Assembly: GCA_030828385.1 (NCBI GenBank)
Contig: JAURCS010000004.1
Span: forward strand, 42,387-106,386
Length of the DNA: 64,000 bases
From: Gammaproteobacteria bacterium
GTDB lineage: Bacteria; Pseudomonadota; Gammaproteobacteria; Pseudomonadales; Pseudohongiellaceae
Direction: 5' to 3'
Of this stretch, positions 46,084 to 53,758 are shown piece by piece. Numbering within the stretch: position 1 is the stretch's first letter; every line of letters begins with the position of its first letter. The translations under genes and the position numbers were made by a program. A model generated the notes under the pieces. It was given only the letters and a program-made list of their open reading frames with translations. It was not told where the DNA came from and searched no databases.

Positions 46084-46857
46084 CTAACTTCCCTCGGTAG
46101 TCTGAACAGATTCCTCAATCTTGGGTGCGATATTTTTCTTTCGCAATAACTTATCCAGAGATTCCAGCGACATGATGTGATTATAGATCACTTCAAGTGC
46201 ACCGCTTTTGCGTAATTCCAGAATAGTCTCGTCCGGCAGGTTCGCCAGCTTTTCACGATCTACCACAAAGAAACCACTGACTTCCTTGGGTGTCTCAACG
46301 CCCGGGATATTAACGGTCAGTGTCTGCGGTACCAGCAGTTCCAGCTCATTCAGCTTATTGGCAAACTGCTTGGTCATCTCTTCCTGCTGAAAAACCCGTA
46401 CCAGGAATTCCTTGACGTTTACCATCCATTCGGTTTCCGTGCCGTCATCGTTGAAGATCAGATTGCCTTCTTCCTTGTTAACGATACTGGCGGTTTCATA
46501 AATACCAATAAACAGGCGCTCCTTGTTTTCGGTATCTGGCTGAATGGCAAACGGATAACAGCGAACGGAAGCAGGAAAGTATCCCCCCTCCCAGCGGCCT
46601 TCATTCACAAACAGGTTTTCACCCGGTTCCAGACCCCACATGACAGCAGAAAAGAATGTCCCTGTGTCCGGGTCTCTGACAAAAATAATCGGGTAATCAG
46701 TCCCTGCCTTGGCAAATTCAGGTGTATAAATCTTGGCAAAATGACTAGGTGCAATATGATCCGCATTGCCAATATTCTTGATTCGCAGTCCCTTGTGCGC
46801 CGATGACGTCAGAGAAACAGGTGCGGTTATTGCCGGAGTAGCTGGAGCTTCAGCCAT
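46084..46857 (-). CDS. SapC family protein
   Basis: This 257-aa protein matches the Caulobacter SapC-like family: 'HFAKIYTPEFAKAGTDYPI', 'FFSAVMWGLEPGENLFVNEG', 'WEGGYFPASVRCYPFAI' and 'GFFVVDREKLANLPDE'. SapC was named for S-layer-locus proteins, but its biochemical role is unclear. It is cytosolic with no signal. A strong GAGGGGG-type ribosome-binding site precedes the ATG. The 329-bp gap upstream (46858-47186) is filled by composite repeat copy B. Confidence 0.87.
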   Translation of the reverse strand: MAEAPATPAITAPVSLTSSAHKGLRIKNIGNADHIAPSHFAKIYTPEFAKAGTDYPIIFVRDPDTGTFFSAVMWGLEPGENLFVNEGRWEGGYFPASVRCYPFAIQPDTENKERLFIGIYETASIVNKEEGNLIFNDDGTETEWMVNVKEFLVRVFQQEEMTKQFANKLNELELLVPQTLTVNIPGVETPKEVSGFFVVDREKLANLPDETILELRKSGALEVIYNHIMSLESLDKLLRKKNIAPKIEESVQTTEGS

Positions 46858-46920
46858 TGAAAATCCCCCTCAGATTGGGTTTGTTAAATTAGTTGTGAAA
46901 AATGAAAGCGCGCAGTATAC

Positions 46921-47228
46921 CAAGTAACAAGTCACAAGTTGCAAGTTTCAAGCAGAACACCCTTGTAGGTCGGAAAAGCGCAGCGCCTTCCGACATGTTG
47001 TCCGAAGGCACCCAAGCAATGTAGCGGCAAATGTCGGAAGGCGGCCTGCGGCCTTATCCGACCTGTTTATCCTGAAAAGTATCTTTAATGTTATGTTTTG
47101 CACTGCGGGTTAATAATTTGCCTGCAGGTATTTACACAATAGCATCTTATCTCCCGACGCTTCCCTGCACCGCCCACCTTTATCTTTTATCCTTTTTCCT
47201 TTATCCCGCCAGCTTGAGACTTGAAACT
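46921..47228. repeat. Composite MITE-like intergenic repeat, copy B
   Basis: Modules in order: CAAGT-rich left end (46921-46952, caagttgcaagtttcaag); palindrome from GTAGGTCGGAAAAGCGCAGC (46965 on) to GGCCTTATCCGACCTG (ending 47066); an AT-rich spacer; CTTCCCTGCACCGCCCACC (47160 on) with CTTTATC runs; and an inverted right end AGCTTGAGACTTGAAAC (47211-47227). The order matches copy A. The right end overlaps the 3' end of the PepSY gene and provides its stop codon. No ORF is encoded inside. Confidence 0.72.
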
Positions 47229-48119
47229 GTTTCGATACCAGCGCATAACAACCCGGCGCCACCAGACAATCAAACCAGTGACAAACATCAGGGTTGGCAG
47301 CAGACTGGCGAGAATCCAGCTCCAGCGGACTATAACATTCTGTCCACCGGGCTCGGCAAAATGCACCTTGCGGAAAAACCCCATGACGCCATCACGGGGT
47401 CGAATCACATCCCCCGCACTGCCGAAAAACTCCAGAATAGCGGCCATCTGCCTCGGAAAGCCCAGCTGAAAACCGGAGACACCCCAGGCGATCATCAATA
47501 TCAAGGCCCAGAAGCCAAAAAAGCTGTGCAGCTGCCACAACAGTGAGCGAGAACTGCCCGGTAATATCACCAGACCCTCCCACCAGCGTCGTTTCCCCTG
47601 CCACCAGATCAGCAGACCGGTGAAGCTCATCAACACAAACAGGGCGCCACCAATGCCATTGATCTTGCGCCCCAGATCCCGCCCCAGCATCAGTTCATCA
47701 TGCACATCCGCCACCCATTCCACCGCCACAATGGGCCAGGGTCGGGCCAGCCCGATATCTTCACCGGTGTACTGATTAAAATAGTGGGGTATATACTCGC
47801 CGTCTTTTTCCAGCACGATAAAGGTCGCCTCATCATCCTCAAACCCCTCAATGGTAAACCCCAGCTCATAACCCACATAGACTTCAGCCATACGTTCTTT
47901 CAGGGCAGCGCCCGTAAGCGGCTCGCTTTCCAGGGGAACCAGAGTCTTGGGTTCAAACCAGGTATAGAAAGGTGACTTCAGCAACAAGGCTGTGCCACTG
48001 AGTGAGATAACCAGCACATACAGCCCAAGACCAATACCCAACCATAAATGGATCTGGAAAAGCGCGCGGCGAAAAATGTGTGTTTGAGGTGCCTGCAGCC
48101 AGCGTTGCCATGAGTTCAT
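47187..48119 (-). CDS. PepSY-domain membrane protein
   Basis: This 310-aa protein of the PepSY_TM type has four membrane helices ('LWLGIGLGLYVLVISLSGTA', 'IGGALFVLMSFTGLLIWW', 'FGFWALILMIAWGVSGFQ', 'ILASLLPTLMFVTGLIVWW') around a periplasmic PepSY region ('EVYVGYELGFTIEGFED'). Conserved His residues ('IHLWLG', 'VHDELMLG', 'LHSFFGFW') are the positions seen in family members tied to siderophore/ferric reduction. Its last dozen residues ('FKSQAGGIKEKG') are encoded by the composite repeat, so the native C-terminus was replaced or extended. Confidence 0.85.
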   Translation of the reverse strand: MNSWQRWLQAPQTHIFRRALFQIHLWLGIGLGLYVLVISLSGTALLLKSPFYTWFEPKTLVPLESEPLTGAALKERMAEVYVGYELGFTIEGFEDDEATFIVLEKDGEYIPHYFNQYTGEDIGLARPWPIVAVEWVADVHDELMLGRDLGRKINGIGGALFVLMSFTGLLIWWQGKRRWWEGLVILPGSSRSLLWQLHSFFGFWALILMIAWGVSGFQLGFPRQMAAILEFFGSAGDVIRPRDGVMGFFRKVHFAEPGGQNVIVRWSWILASLLPTLMFVTGLIVWWRRVVMRWYRNSFKSQAGGIKEKG

Positions 48120-48346
48120 TTGGAATGCTTCTTTTAATTGTTGTTATTGGTAATTCCTGCCAATCAATAGTGCCAAAAATTGGGCCTGCTGCAAATCATT
48201 ATCAATTCACGACTTGTGGCGTTAAATAATCTGATTATATTTTTTATCGGGTTTTACACTGATACCATTAAGGATTATCTTTCTACAATACAGTTCGCCA
48301 TCAAGAGCGAAATCCAACTCAACAATAAGCACACCGGGAAATCATC

Positions 48347-49399
48347 ATGAACAAAACACTTTGCCTGTCTCTATTACTGGGTACGCTGGCCTCACTGGCT
48401 ACCACAGTATCTCTCGCTCAACCCGGTGCGTTCAGGCCGCCCCTGCTGGACTGCGGCACTTATCAGGATGCGGAAATGATTTGTGGCACCCGGGCACCGG
48501 AAGATTTTGAAGTGACTCCCGATGGCCGTTACCTGATTGTCGCCAAGTTCGGCGAAGGTGACGATCACCCGATTGACCTGTTTAACCTGCAAAGCAAAAC
48601 TTTTACGCCCATGACTATTACCGATGCACCGCAAAGCGGCTGGGGTGATGCTGCCTGTACTGGCACAATTGGCGACCAGGTCAGCCCCCATGGCCTATCC
48701 CTTTCCCAGCGCAGCAGCGGTGAATGGCAGTTTTACGTGGTGAACCACAATGTCCGTGAATCCATGGAGATGTACGAACTGGAAGCCGAGGGTAATAGCT
48801 GGCGTCTGGCCTGGCGTGGCTGTGTATTTGCCGATGTACCCTACAACGATGTCGCTGCCCTGCCCGATGGCAGTTATGTAGCTACCCGACCAACCGCTTT
48901 TCTGGGTGAGGGCGATAATGTCTTTAGCGGTGAGCCTACCGGCAATGTCGCCATGTGGAATTCTGAAGATGGTGAAACGGTTTTACCCGGTACGGAAATT
49001 GGCTACCCCAATGGTGTGCTGGTATCCAAAAGCGGTCGTTATGCCTATATCAGTGGCTGGACCACCAGCGATTATCACAAGTACGATCTAAGCACTCAGC
49101 AGGAAGTCGCCCAGGTTGACCTTGGCTTCATGCCTGACAATCTGACCTGGACCCCGAATGGCAACATTCTGGCGGCAGGCGTTAAAGGCATTAATGGTAA
49201 TTGTCCCGCTGACAGCGACAGCCCCTGCCTGCAGGGTTTCAAGGTAGTTCAGATCGTTCCGGGCACCTCGGCGGTCAGTGAAATTTATGACTCAAAGGGT
49301 CGCGCCCTGATCAATGGTGTCTCGGTGGCCATTGAGGTGAATGAGAATGTTTATGTGGGCTCCTTTCAGGGCACACGCATGGTGCGATTTTCCCGTTAA
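48347..49399 (+). CDS. Secreted beta-propeller protein (SMP-30/gluconolactonase-like fold)
   Basis: This 350-aa protein has a Sec signal ending near 'TVSLAQPG' and propeller-like repeats ('EDFEVTPDGRYLIVAKFG', 'VSPHGLSLSQR', 'YPNGVLVSKSGRYAYISGW', 'MPDNLTWTPNGNILAAG'). The pattern resembles SMP-30/arylesterase-type propellers that bind calcium and hydrolyse lactones or esters, but exact catalytic ligands cannot be assigned. Six Cys suggest disulfides. It is followed by a strong hairpin and stands alone. Confidence 0.7.
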   Translation: MNKTLCLSLLLGTLASLATTVSLAQPGAFRPPLLDCGTYQDAEMICGTRAPEDFEVTPDGRYLIVAKFGEGDDHPIDLFNLQSKTFTPMTITDAPQSGWGDAACTGTIGDQVSPHGLSLSQRSSGEWQFYVVNHNVRESMEMYELEAEGNSWRLAWRGCVFADVPYNDVAALPDGSYVATRPTAFLGEGDNVFSGEPTGNVAMWNSEDGETVLPGTEIGYPNGVLVSKSGRYAYISGWTTSDYHKYDLSTQQEVAQVDLGFMPDNLTWTPNGNILAAGVKGINGNCPADSDSPCLQGFKVVQIVPGTSAVSEIYDSKGRALINGVSVAIEVNENVYVGSFQGTRMVRFSR

Positions 49400-49435
49400 C
49401 CACGGAAAACTGCATAAGCATCAGTAACTATTAAA

Positions 49436-49466
49436 CAGGGGGAACACGGAATAAATGTTCCCCCTG
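49436..49466 (+). terminator. Strong hairpin, terminator-like without U-tract
   Basis: An 11-bp perfect stem CAGGGGGAACA (49436-49446) / TGTTCCCCCTG (49456-49466) with a 9-nt loop lies 37 bp after the propeller gene. No T-run follows, so it may act as a 3'-end stabiliser or a Rho-assisted terminator. Confidence 0.6.
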
Positions 49467-49627
49467 ACCTCCCAGTGCCAAATTAGACCTATTACCCTGA
49501 AACCTACCAATGAGACGGTTTTATTGCCGAACCTGAAAAAGCTGGTAGAATTGCCGCCTTTTTGGACCTGTAGTAGCGAAAATACGCTGCGTACATCATT
49601 CTACAATACCCGGGAAAGCCAACTATC

Positions 49628-51001
49628 ATGAGAAATGTTCGTTCACTTCGTGCAGGTATCGCCCTCGCCCTAATCACCACAAGTCCGCTGGTTTTTGCCA
49701 CCAACGGTTACTTTACCCATGGTCTTGGCACCAAGAACAAGGCACTGGCCGGCGCTGGCACAGCCACGCCACAGGAAGCTATCGCTACCTCGGTGAATCC
49801 GGCTTCCGCTGTAGTGCTGGGTAATAAATTCGAGAGCGGCATCTCCATCTTTTCTCCAAGACGCTCTTTTAATGCCTCCGCCAGTCTGGCCAATGGTCAG
49901 GGCGGTGCCTTTACCATTGACCAGGGCGAAGTGGATAGCGGCAGCGAGTTTTTCCCGATTCCCTATATTGCCCGCACCTGGGATCTGAACGAAGACACGG
50001 CTATTGGCCTTTCACTCTATGGCCGTGGTGGTATGAATACAGATTATATCGGTGGTAGCGCCACGTATGACCCTGATGGTCCAGGTGGCCCTGCGCCGGT
50101 AATGAGCTTGCCTGGCCCCTACGGTGCCGGTGAAGCAGGAGTCGACCTGATGCAAGCCTTTGGCGACATCAGTTATTCCAAACGTAATGGAAAACTCGCC
50201 TGGGGCGTAGCACTGGTGCTTGCCGGACAGGCCTTCAAAGGAAACGGCTTCGCGGCATTTACACCCTATACCCAGACTTTTGCCGCTTCCGGTGGTACTG
50301 CCATGCCGGATTCACTGACCAATAACTCCCGCGACTATTCTTATGGCGCCGGCTTCAAGGCAGGCTTTATATGGGATGTATCGGAGCGTATCAATGTCGC
50401 GCTGAGTTACCAGAGCCAGATCGAAATGTCCGAGTTTGATGACTACAGTGATCTGTTTGCCCAAAATGGTGGCTTTGATGTTCCCGCAAGCGTCCGTGCC
50501 GGGATTTCTTTCAACCTGAGCCCGACCGCCATCTTTCATTACGATATCGAACATACCCAGTTCAATGAAATTGACTCGGTAGGTAATCCTCTTTCCAATT
50601 TGTTCAGCTGCCCGACGGCCGGTGCCGGTGGCACTGATCTGGGCTCATGCCTGGGTGGTGCACGTGGCGCAGGTTTTGGCTGGGATGATATGACTACCCA
50701 CAAATTTGGTTACCAGTGGGTACCCACCAGTATGCAGGATTGGACCCTGCGTGTTGGCTTCAGCCATGGCAAGCAGCCGATTCGCGATGAGCAGGTGCTG
50801 TTCAATATGATGGCCCCGGGGGTTATCGAAAATCACTTTACTACCGGCTTTACCCATGTGCTGGACAACGGCAAGGAATACAGTTTCAGCCTGATGTATG
50901 CGCCGGAAAAGAAAATTACCGGACCCAATCCCTTTGATCCAACCCAGCAAATCGAGCTGAAAATGCATCAGTTCGAAATTGAATTCGGGTATAGCTGGTA
51001 A
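49628..51001 (+). CDS. FadL/OmpP1/TodX family outer-membrane transporter
   Basis: This 457-aa protein has a signal peptide cut before 'ATNGYFTHGLGTKNKALAG', the FadL N-terminal hatch with 'SVNPASAVVLGNKFESG', and a 14-strand-type barrel ending 'MHQFEIEFGYSW'. FadL proteins let long-chain fatty acids or other hydrophobic compounds cross the outer membrane by lateral diffusion. It is a single gene with its own terminator. Substrate is presumably hydrophobic, but not further resolved. Confidence 0.92.
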   Translation: MRNVRSLRAGIALALITTSPLVFATNGYFTHGLGTKNKALAGAGTATPQEAIATSVNPASAVVLGNKFESGISIFSPRRSFNASASLANGQGGAFTIDQGEVDSGSEFFPIPYIARTWDLNEDTAIGLSLYGRGGMNTDYIGGSATYDPDGPGGPAPVMSLPGPYGAGEAGVDLMQAFGDISYSKRNGKLAWGVALVLAGQAFKGNGFAAFTPYTQTFAASGGTAMPDSLTNNSRDYSYGAGFKAGFIWDVSERINVALSYQSQIEMSEFDDYSDLFAQNGGFDVPASVRAGISFNLSPTAIFHYDIEHTQFNEIDSVGNPLSNLFSCPTAGAGGTDLGSCLGGARGAGFGWDDMTTHKFGYQWVPTSMQDWTLRVGFSHGKQPIRDEQVLFNMMAPGVIENHFTTGFTHVLDNGKEYSFSLMYAPEKKITGPNPFDPTQQIELKMHQFEIEFGYSW

Positions 51002-51015
51002 ACCATGAATAGAGT

Positions 51016-51042
51016 GGCTGGTTGCCATAAACCAGCCCTTTT
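51016..51042 (+). terminator. Rho-independent terminator after fadL-like gene
   Basis: The 8-bp stem GGCTGGTT (51016-51023) / AACCAGCC (51030-51037) is followed by CTTTTCC. It lies 15 bp past the stop. Confidence 0.8.
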
Positions 51043-51222
51043 CCTGGGTTTATTCCAGCCGTGTCGTTAGCTAACTCATTGCTTTTTCCCGACTTGAAAT
51101 CTTTGTTATGCTGGGAGAATATGAGCTGTATTGATCTTTAATTTTGGAACTGGACTGCAATATGACAACTAATTAATGCCTGCGCCCCCACGGCCACACC
51201 AAAAAACGCTGGATTTACCCTG

Positions 51223-51651
51223 TTGGAATTAATGATTGTGGTGGCTATCATTGGCATCCTGGCCGCCGTCGCTATTCCCGCCTATAACCGTTCGCTGGTA
51301 ACCGCGGCCATAGAGGAAGGACTGATCTTTGCCGAAGAGGAAAGGATGAGAATTGAGCTCTTCTTCGAAGAAAATAACCGCCTGCCCAGTGATGCAACTG
51401 AAGCAAGACTGATCAAGGGTCCAGTGGGTAACAGGATTCAACAGATACTCTGGAGGCTGGATAATCCGCAAAACGGAAGACTGAATATTACGATGAACTT
51501 GACCGAGTTCAATTCAGACTGGGGCGCCTATACAACCGCTTTTGATCTACATGGGCAGACCAATGCCAATGGTTCCATGACCTGGCGCTGCCAACCCGGC
51601 AACGATGGCACAGCGATCCCTGCCAACTATCTGCCGTCTTCGTGCCAGTAG
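51223..51651 (+). CDS. Type IV pilin-like protein with a disrupted leader
   Basis: The frame encodes the type IVa pilin N-terminal helix and a C-terminal pair of Cys ('WRCQPGNDG' and 'PSSCQ') typical of the disulfide loop. The prepilin peptidase site, Gly before [10 protein letters not shown] with Glu5, lies just upstream at 51211-51231 in the same frame. That frame reaches a stop at 51163 without any ATG, GTG or TTG before the cleavage site. An ATG at 51176 could start a leader ([10 protein letters not shown]), but it is one nucleotide out of frame. So either a frameshift has killed the gene, or an A6 or C5 tract is involved in slippage. The TTG at 51223 would give an untargeted product. Confidence 0.65.
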   Translation: MELMIVVAIIGILAAVAIPAYNRSLVTAAIEEGLIFAEEERMRIELFFEENNRLPSDATEARLIKGPVGNRIQQILWRLDNPQNGRLNITMNLTEFNSDWGAYTTAFDLHGQTNANGSMTWRCQPGNDGTAIPANYLPSSCQ

Positions 51652-51847
51652 CTTAGCCAGTAAGTCATACTGTTCTTAGAAAGTGACAGACCGACACAAA
51701 CAGACGATGGTCGAGCTGGTTCGACCGAATCCCGGACTGATCAAGTTCAACCAATACAGCCTATACAATGCAAAATGTCAGTATGGATTTGGCATTAAGT
51801 CCTTACGCGCTTAATGCATAACTTATTTTTCCTTACTGCATATTTTT

Positions 51848-51880
51848 TATCCTTTATCCTTTATCCTTTATCCTTTATCC
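51848..51880 (+). repeat. 7-bp tandem repeat TATCCTT (4.7 copies)
   Basis: Four full copies of TATCCTT and a partial fifth run from 51848 to 51880. The unit is the same as the CCTTTATC run in the composite repeats. It sits 55 bp before a GTG start, in or near the promoter region of the monooxygenase gene. The rest of the 284-bp gap (51652-51935) shows no other feature. Confidence 0.85.
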
Positions 51881-51935
51881 ACTTAGAAAAAGTGACTGCC
51901 CCATAAGTTAACCCAGAATTCAGAAAGGATATCTT

Positions 51936-52928
51936 GTGCCATCCCTGAAAGCCTTTTCCCTGCTCGATCTTGCCCCCATAGTTGAAGGCGGCACAGTGCG
52001 TGATGCATTGGTCAACTCCCGTGACCTGGCTCAGCATGCCGAGCGCAAGGGTTATAAACGCTACTGGATGGCCGAGCACCATAACTCTACCGGCATCGCC
52101 AGTGCGGCCACCTCTGTCGCGCTGGGTTATGTGGCAGAAGGCACCAGCACTATTCGTGTCGGCGCCGCCGGGGTGATGCTGCCCAATCATTCGCCGCTGA
52201 TCATTGCCGAACAGTTTGGCACGCTGGCCTCACTTTACCCGAACCGTGTCGATCTCGGTCTGGGCCGGGCACCGGGCACCGATGGCAAAACCGCCTATGC
52301 CATTCGCCGTGATAATTTTCGCGCCGACGAAACCTTTCCCCAGGATGTGCAGGCATTGCAGGATTATTTCAATGAAGGCCACCAGAACATCAAGGCGATA
52401 CCCGGCAATGGTTTAAAAGTCCCTTTATGGATTCTTGGCTCCAGCCTGTTTGGCGCACAGCTGGCTGCCGCGCTGGGTCTGCCCTATCTGTTTGCCTCTC
52501 ACTTTGCGCCGGATCAACTCGATCATGCGCTGGCCATTTACCGGGAACAGTTCCAGCCTTCAGAGCAGTTAAGCGAACCTTACTGTGGCGCTGCCATTAA
52601 TATCTTCGGTGCTGACACTGATGAGGAAGGAAAGGCATTAATGCGCGGCGTCATGCAGGGCTTTATCTACCTGCGCCGCGGTCAACCCGGCCCCCTTAAA
52701 CCACCGGCAGATGACCTGACAGATATTGCGTCGCCCCAGGAGATTGCCATGGCGGAGCAGGTTTTGTGTGAATCCGCAGTGGGAACCAAAGCCTCAGTGA
52801 AACAGTTTATTGAGCGTTTTCTGGAAAGAACCCGGGCCGACGAGCTGATCCTGACCTGCCATTGTTATGACCATGAAGCACGTATTAAAAGTTTCGACAT
52901 TGGCGGCCAGATTCTTAATGAGCTGTAA
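51936..52928 (+). CDS. Luciferase-like (LLM class) flavin-dependent monooxygenase
   Basis: This 330-aa protein starts at GTG 51936 behind AGAAAGGA. It matches the LLM TIM-barrel family: '[14 protein letters not shown]', '[19 protein letters not shown]', '[20 protein letters not shown]' and '[17 protein letters not shown]'. Members use reduced FMN and oxygen on small organic substrates; the substrate is unknown. It is convergent with higA, with only 2 bp between the stops. The CCTTTATC tandem repeat lies upstream. Confidence 0.9.
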   Translation: MPSLKAFSLLDLAPIVEGGTVRDALVNSRDLAQHAERKGYKRYWMAEHHNSTGIASAATSVALGYVAEGTSTIRVGAAGVMLPNHSPLIIAEQFGTLASLYPNRVDLGLGRAPGTDGKTAYAIRRDNFRADETFPQDVQALQDYFNEGHQNIKAIPGNGLKVPLWILGSSLFGAQLAAALGLPYLFASHFAPDQLDHALAIYREQFQPSEQLSEPYCGAAINIFGADTDEEGKALMRGVMQGFIYLRRGQPGPLKPPADDLTDIASPQEIAMAEQVLCESAVGTKASVKQFIERFLERTRADELILTCHCYDHEARIKSFDIGGQILNEL

Positions 52929-52930
52929 AC

Positions 52931-53287
52931 CTATGCCTGGCGAATCAGGCATTCCGCCGGAATATTTAATTGCCTGTGTAAGCGGATAATCATTTTCAAG
53001 GTAAGCGGTCTTTTGCGGTTCAGTATTTCATAAACGCGGTTTGACCGGCCAATCATGGGTTCCAGATCTTTTACCGTCAGTCCCTTCTGCTCCATCTCAA
53101 ATTTAATGGCATCAACAGCGTCTGGCATATCCATGGGAAAATGAATCCTTTCCCAGGCTTCCACCAGCGTGGTCAAGACATCCAGTTTTTCCCCTGCCGG
53201 GCTATTGGTTGCAGCACCCATAAGTCGCTCAATTTCCTTCAGCGTTTTCTTATAGTCGCTATTGTTTCTAATGGGTTTTATATTCAT
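52931..53287 (-). CDS. higA: HigA-type antitoxin
   Basis: This 118-aa protein pairs with the HigB toxin. Its C-terminal half is an XRE-type helix-turn-helix ('DAIKFEMEQKGLTVKDLEPM', 'GRSNRVYEILNRKRPLTLKM'), and the N-terminal half is helical, as in HigA proteins that neutralise HigB and repress their own promoter. Gene order, toxin first and antitoxin second with an 8-bp gap, is typical of higBA. A palindromic operator is visible upstream of higB. Confidence 0.9.
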   Translation of the reverse strand: MNIKPIRNNSDYKKTLKEIERLMGAATNSPAGEKLDVLTTLVEAWERIHFPMDMPDAVDAIKFEMEQKGLTVKDLEPMIGRSNRVYEILNRKRPLTLKMIIRLHRQLNIPAECLIRQA

Positions 53288-53295
53288 CTATTGAG

Positions 53296-53598
53296 TTAAA
53301 TTGTCTTAGGGTCAATACGGCCATATTGTTCGTGAGTGCCAATAAAGCGAATATAAACAACTCGATAGCTATAATTTTTCCAGACCACCAGGCGGTATTT
53401 ATTACCACCAATGTTAAATACTGCTCGTCCATCCTGCAAAATACTGGCATTGGCAAAATCATTTTTTATGGCAGACGGCGTGTCCCAGTCTGCCGTCAGG
53501 GCATGCCGGTACCAGGCCAATAACGGCGCTCTGGAATCTTCATATTTTGGGGTCTTTTCCCAAAAACTCTTTAATGTAGATACTGCAATAATTCTCAA
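53296..53598 (-). CDS. higB: HigB-type mRNA interferase toxin (TTG start)
   Basis: From TTG 53598 the product is 100 aa and matches HigB/RelE-fold ribosome-dependent mRNA interferases: 'RIIAVSTLKSFWEK', 'WDTPSAIKNDFANASIL', 'VVFNIGGNKYRLVVWKN'-like core and 'YRVVYIRFIGTHEQYGRID'. The frame stays open to an ATG at 53694, but those 32 residues do not belong to the family, and the promoter and operator lie inside that stretch, so the short start is preferred. The toxin cleaves translated mRNA under stress. Confidence 0.88.
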   Translation of the reverse strand: MRIIAVSTLKSFWEKTPKYEDSRAPLLAWYRHALTADWDTPSAIKNDFANASILQDGRAVFNIGGNKYRLVVWKNYSYRVVYIRFIGTHEQYGRIDPKTI

Positions 53599-53615
53599 TT
53601 GAACCAGCTCGCGAT

Positions 53616-53644
53616 AATATAGTCCCAATTCGGGACTATAGCAA
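53616..53644 (-). promoter_or_regulatory. higBA promoter with palindromic operator in the spacer
   Basis: On the minus strand TTGCTA (53639-53644) and TATATT (53616-53621) form -35 and -10 boxes with a 17-bp spacer. The palindrome TATAGTCCC / GGGACTATA (arms 53618-53626 and 53632-53640, 5-nt centre) fills the spacer and overlaps both boxes, an ideal HigA autorepression site. Predicted transcription starts about 10 nt before TTG 53598. Confidence 0.75.
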
Positions 53645-53758
53645 TTCCTGTTATTTCCTCTTTTAAAATAGGCCAGGAATTGTTCTTTTGCCATAAAACC
53701 ACTGGTATCACAGCGCCATTCACGTTACCTTGCGCTCATTTTTGCGGCCACAAACCTT

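Noticed and set aside
27263-47228. Insertion sequences as the source of the repeats
   Set aside because: No transposase frame or clean terminal inverted repeat with target duplication could be seen; MITE-like or REP-like is the safer label.
53296-53694. HigB start at ATG 53694
   Set aside because: The promoter and operator lie within that extension and the extra residues do not match HigB proteins.
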